Part shown: positions 63,178 through 64,000 of the stretch, piece after piece | How the letters are laid out: each line of letters starts with the position of its first letter | Position numbering within the stretch: the first letter of the stretch is position 1 | The notes under the pieces: model-generated | The model's database searches: none | Seen by the model: the letters and a program-made list of their open reading frames with translations, nothing else | What the model was told of the DNA's origin: nothing | Position numbers and translations under genes: made by a program | Source of the DNA: an uncultured Rhodospirillales bacterium | GTDB lineage: Bacteria > Pseudomonadota > Alphaproteobacteria > CACIAM-22H2 | DNA: 64,000 nt | Direction of reading: 5' to 3' | NCBI GenBank assembly: GCA_937926175.1 | Contig: CALANV010000037.1 | Location: forward strand, 124,001-188,000

Positions 63178-64000
63178 GTATCGGGAGTACCGCCGCGACA
63201 TCCATCGCATTCAGAGTACCGAGACGAGCGCGGCTCATCCTCCACGCCGTCGGCGCCCCGGTCCTGCGGGGCGTTCTCGAGGTCCTGTTCGGTCTGGGCG
63301 TCGCCTTCGCGGTTCTGCGCCAAGCCGCACGACCGATCAACTGGCGTCGAACGGTCCGTGCCGAGTTCCACCGGATACTGAAGCAGGCCGTTCCGGAGAC
63401 GCTGCCGACAATTCTCGTGACCGCCGCCTTGATCGGTCTCGTCATGGTCTATCAGGCCCTTTACTGGCTCCAGATCGCCGGTGAGATCTCGAGGGTCGGC
63501 CGCATTCTCGTTCTGGTTCTCGTTCGCGAGCTCGCACCCGTACTCGTCGGGCTTATCGTGCTCGGGCGGTGCGGAACGGTCGGCCTGGTCGAGCTTGGCG
63601 CGATGCGGCAGAGCGGTCAGATACGACGGCTCGATGCGCTCGGAATCGATCCGCTGATCTATCTCGTCATGCCGCGCACGCTCGCCATCACGGTCGCGAC
63701 CTTCGCGCTGACCATTCTGTTCATCGTAGCGGCGCTGACGACCGGCTTCATCGCCGGCGCCACACTCGGCGCCGTGAGAACCACGTTTGCCCAGTTTATG
63801 GATAATGTGATCCGCGCCATGGAACCGCAGGACTACCTCGTCCTGCCCGTCATGTCGCTCGCGATTGGTTTCGCGGTCGGCTTCATTTGCTGCTTCGTGG
63901 CGCTCAATCCGAACCAAAGGAACACGGACATCACGACGTTGCTGCCCCGCGGATTCGTGCGCGCAGTGCTTGCCGTTCTCTTCGTCGCCGGCATGCTCAC
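63174..64000 (+). CDS. MlaE-family ABC permease (3' end beyond window)
   Basis: The frame starts at the ATG 63174 that overlaps the receptor's stop and stays open to the right edge (about 275 residues). Segments such as TILVTAALIGLVMVYQALYWLQI, LVLVLVRELAPVLVGLIVLGRCG and GAMRQSGQIRRLDALGIDPLIYLVMPR are the MlaE/YrbE core, including the membrane loop with E-x-G-x-M. MlaE permeases move phospholipids between membranes with MlaF and a substrate-binding MCE protein. The coupling with a receptor suggests that lipid transport is tied to its sensory input (inference). Confidence 0.85.
   Translation, partial: MSIGSTAATSIAFRVPRRARLILHAVGAPVLRGVLEVLFGLGVAFAVLRQAARPINWRRTVRAEFHRILKQAVPETLPTILVTAALIGLVMVYQALYWLQIAGEISRVGRILVLVLVRELAPVLVGLIVLGRCGTVGLVELGAMRQSGQIRRLDALGIDPLIYLVMPRTLAITVATFALTILFIVAALTTGFIAGATLGAVRTTFAQFMDNVIRAMEPQDYLVLPVMSLAIGFAVGFICCFVALNPNQRNTDITTLLPRGFVRAVLAVLFVAGML

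Overview
This is a high-GC window from a bacterial chromosome, most likely an alphaproteobacterium. The evidence is an extensive hopanoid gene set, a SAM-II-type riboswitch in front of metNIQ, TRAP and polyamine-type uptake systems, a HisKA_2 kinase, and a dispersed palindromic repeat of the kind common in that class. I see no rRNA, tRNA, CRISPR array, insertion sequence or replication origin. Coordinates and starts were read by eye, so starts flagged as uncertain should be treated that way.

Left part (1-16.7 kb). A GMC dehydrogenase with a Tat-signal small subunit is cut by the left edge. Next comes a tightly overlapping minus-strand operon (8580 to 1887): SDR, MarR regulator, enoyl-CoA hydratase, acyl-CoA dehydrogenase, an old-yellow-enzyme fusion and an aryl-CoA ligase. 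It reads as aromatic-acid catabolism through CoA thioesters, with a perfect palindrome at the promoter as probable MarR operator. After a small Lrp/AsnC-type domain protein, a DEAD-box helicase and a hydrolase comes a variable stretch: a RepA-like ATPase whose C-terminus is a 9-bp minisatellite running into a palindromic repeat, a response regulator with two compensating frameshifts, a methyltransferase and two small unknown genes.

Middle part (16.7-29.5 kb). A polyamine-type ABC importer operon carries a 2-oxoglutarate/Fe(II) oxygenase as its second gene. It is followed by a sensor kinase, a 25-residue ORF with an exceptional ribosome binding site, small envelope proteins among clusters of palindromic repeats, a CBS-BON protein, and metNIQ behind a SAM-II riboswitch candidate.

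Lipid island (29.7-50.4 kb). This is the most interesting part. A phosphonate pathway (PEP mutase fused to a nucleotidyltransferase, phosphonopyruvate decarboxylase, 2-aminoethylphosphonate transaminase) lies next to a CDP-alcohol phosphatidyltransferase, a second nucleotidyltransferase with an intact signature, an LPG-synthase-type membrane protein, a PagL-like lipid A deacylase and two MlaC/HpnM proteins. It runs directly into hpnN, hpnM, hpnB, hpnD, shc, hpnG, hpnH, ispH and hpnA. I infer a combined membrane-remodelling locus that could make an aminoethylphosphonate head-group lipid together with extended hopanoids. hpnC and hpnE, the usual partners of hpnD, are absent here.

Right part (50.4-64 kb). 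A catabolic island of apparently lower GC holds a hydroxyacid dehydrogenase, a LysR regulator, a racemase homologue without any cysteine, a complete DctPQM TRAP transporter, a polysaccharide-deacetylase/allantoinase-like hydrolase, a 3-hydroxyisobutyrate-dehydrogenase-like enzyme and a GMC oxidoreductase. The window closes with a membrane receptor whose cyclase domain has lost both metal aspartates, translationally coupled to an MlaE-type ABC permease cut by the right edge.
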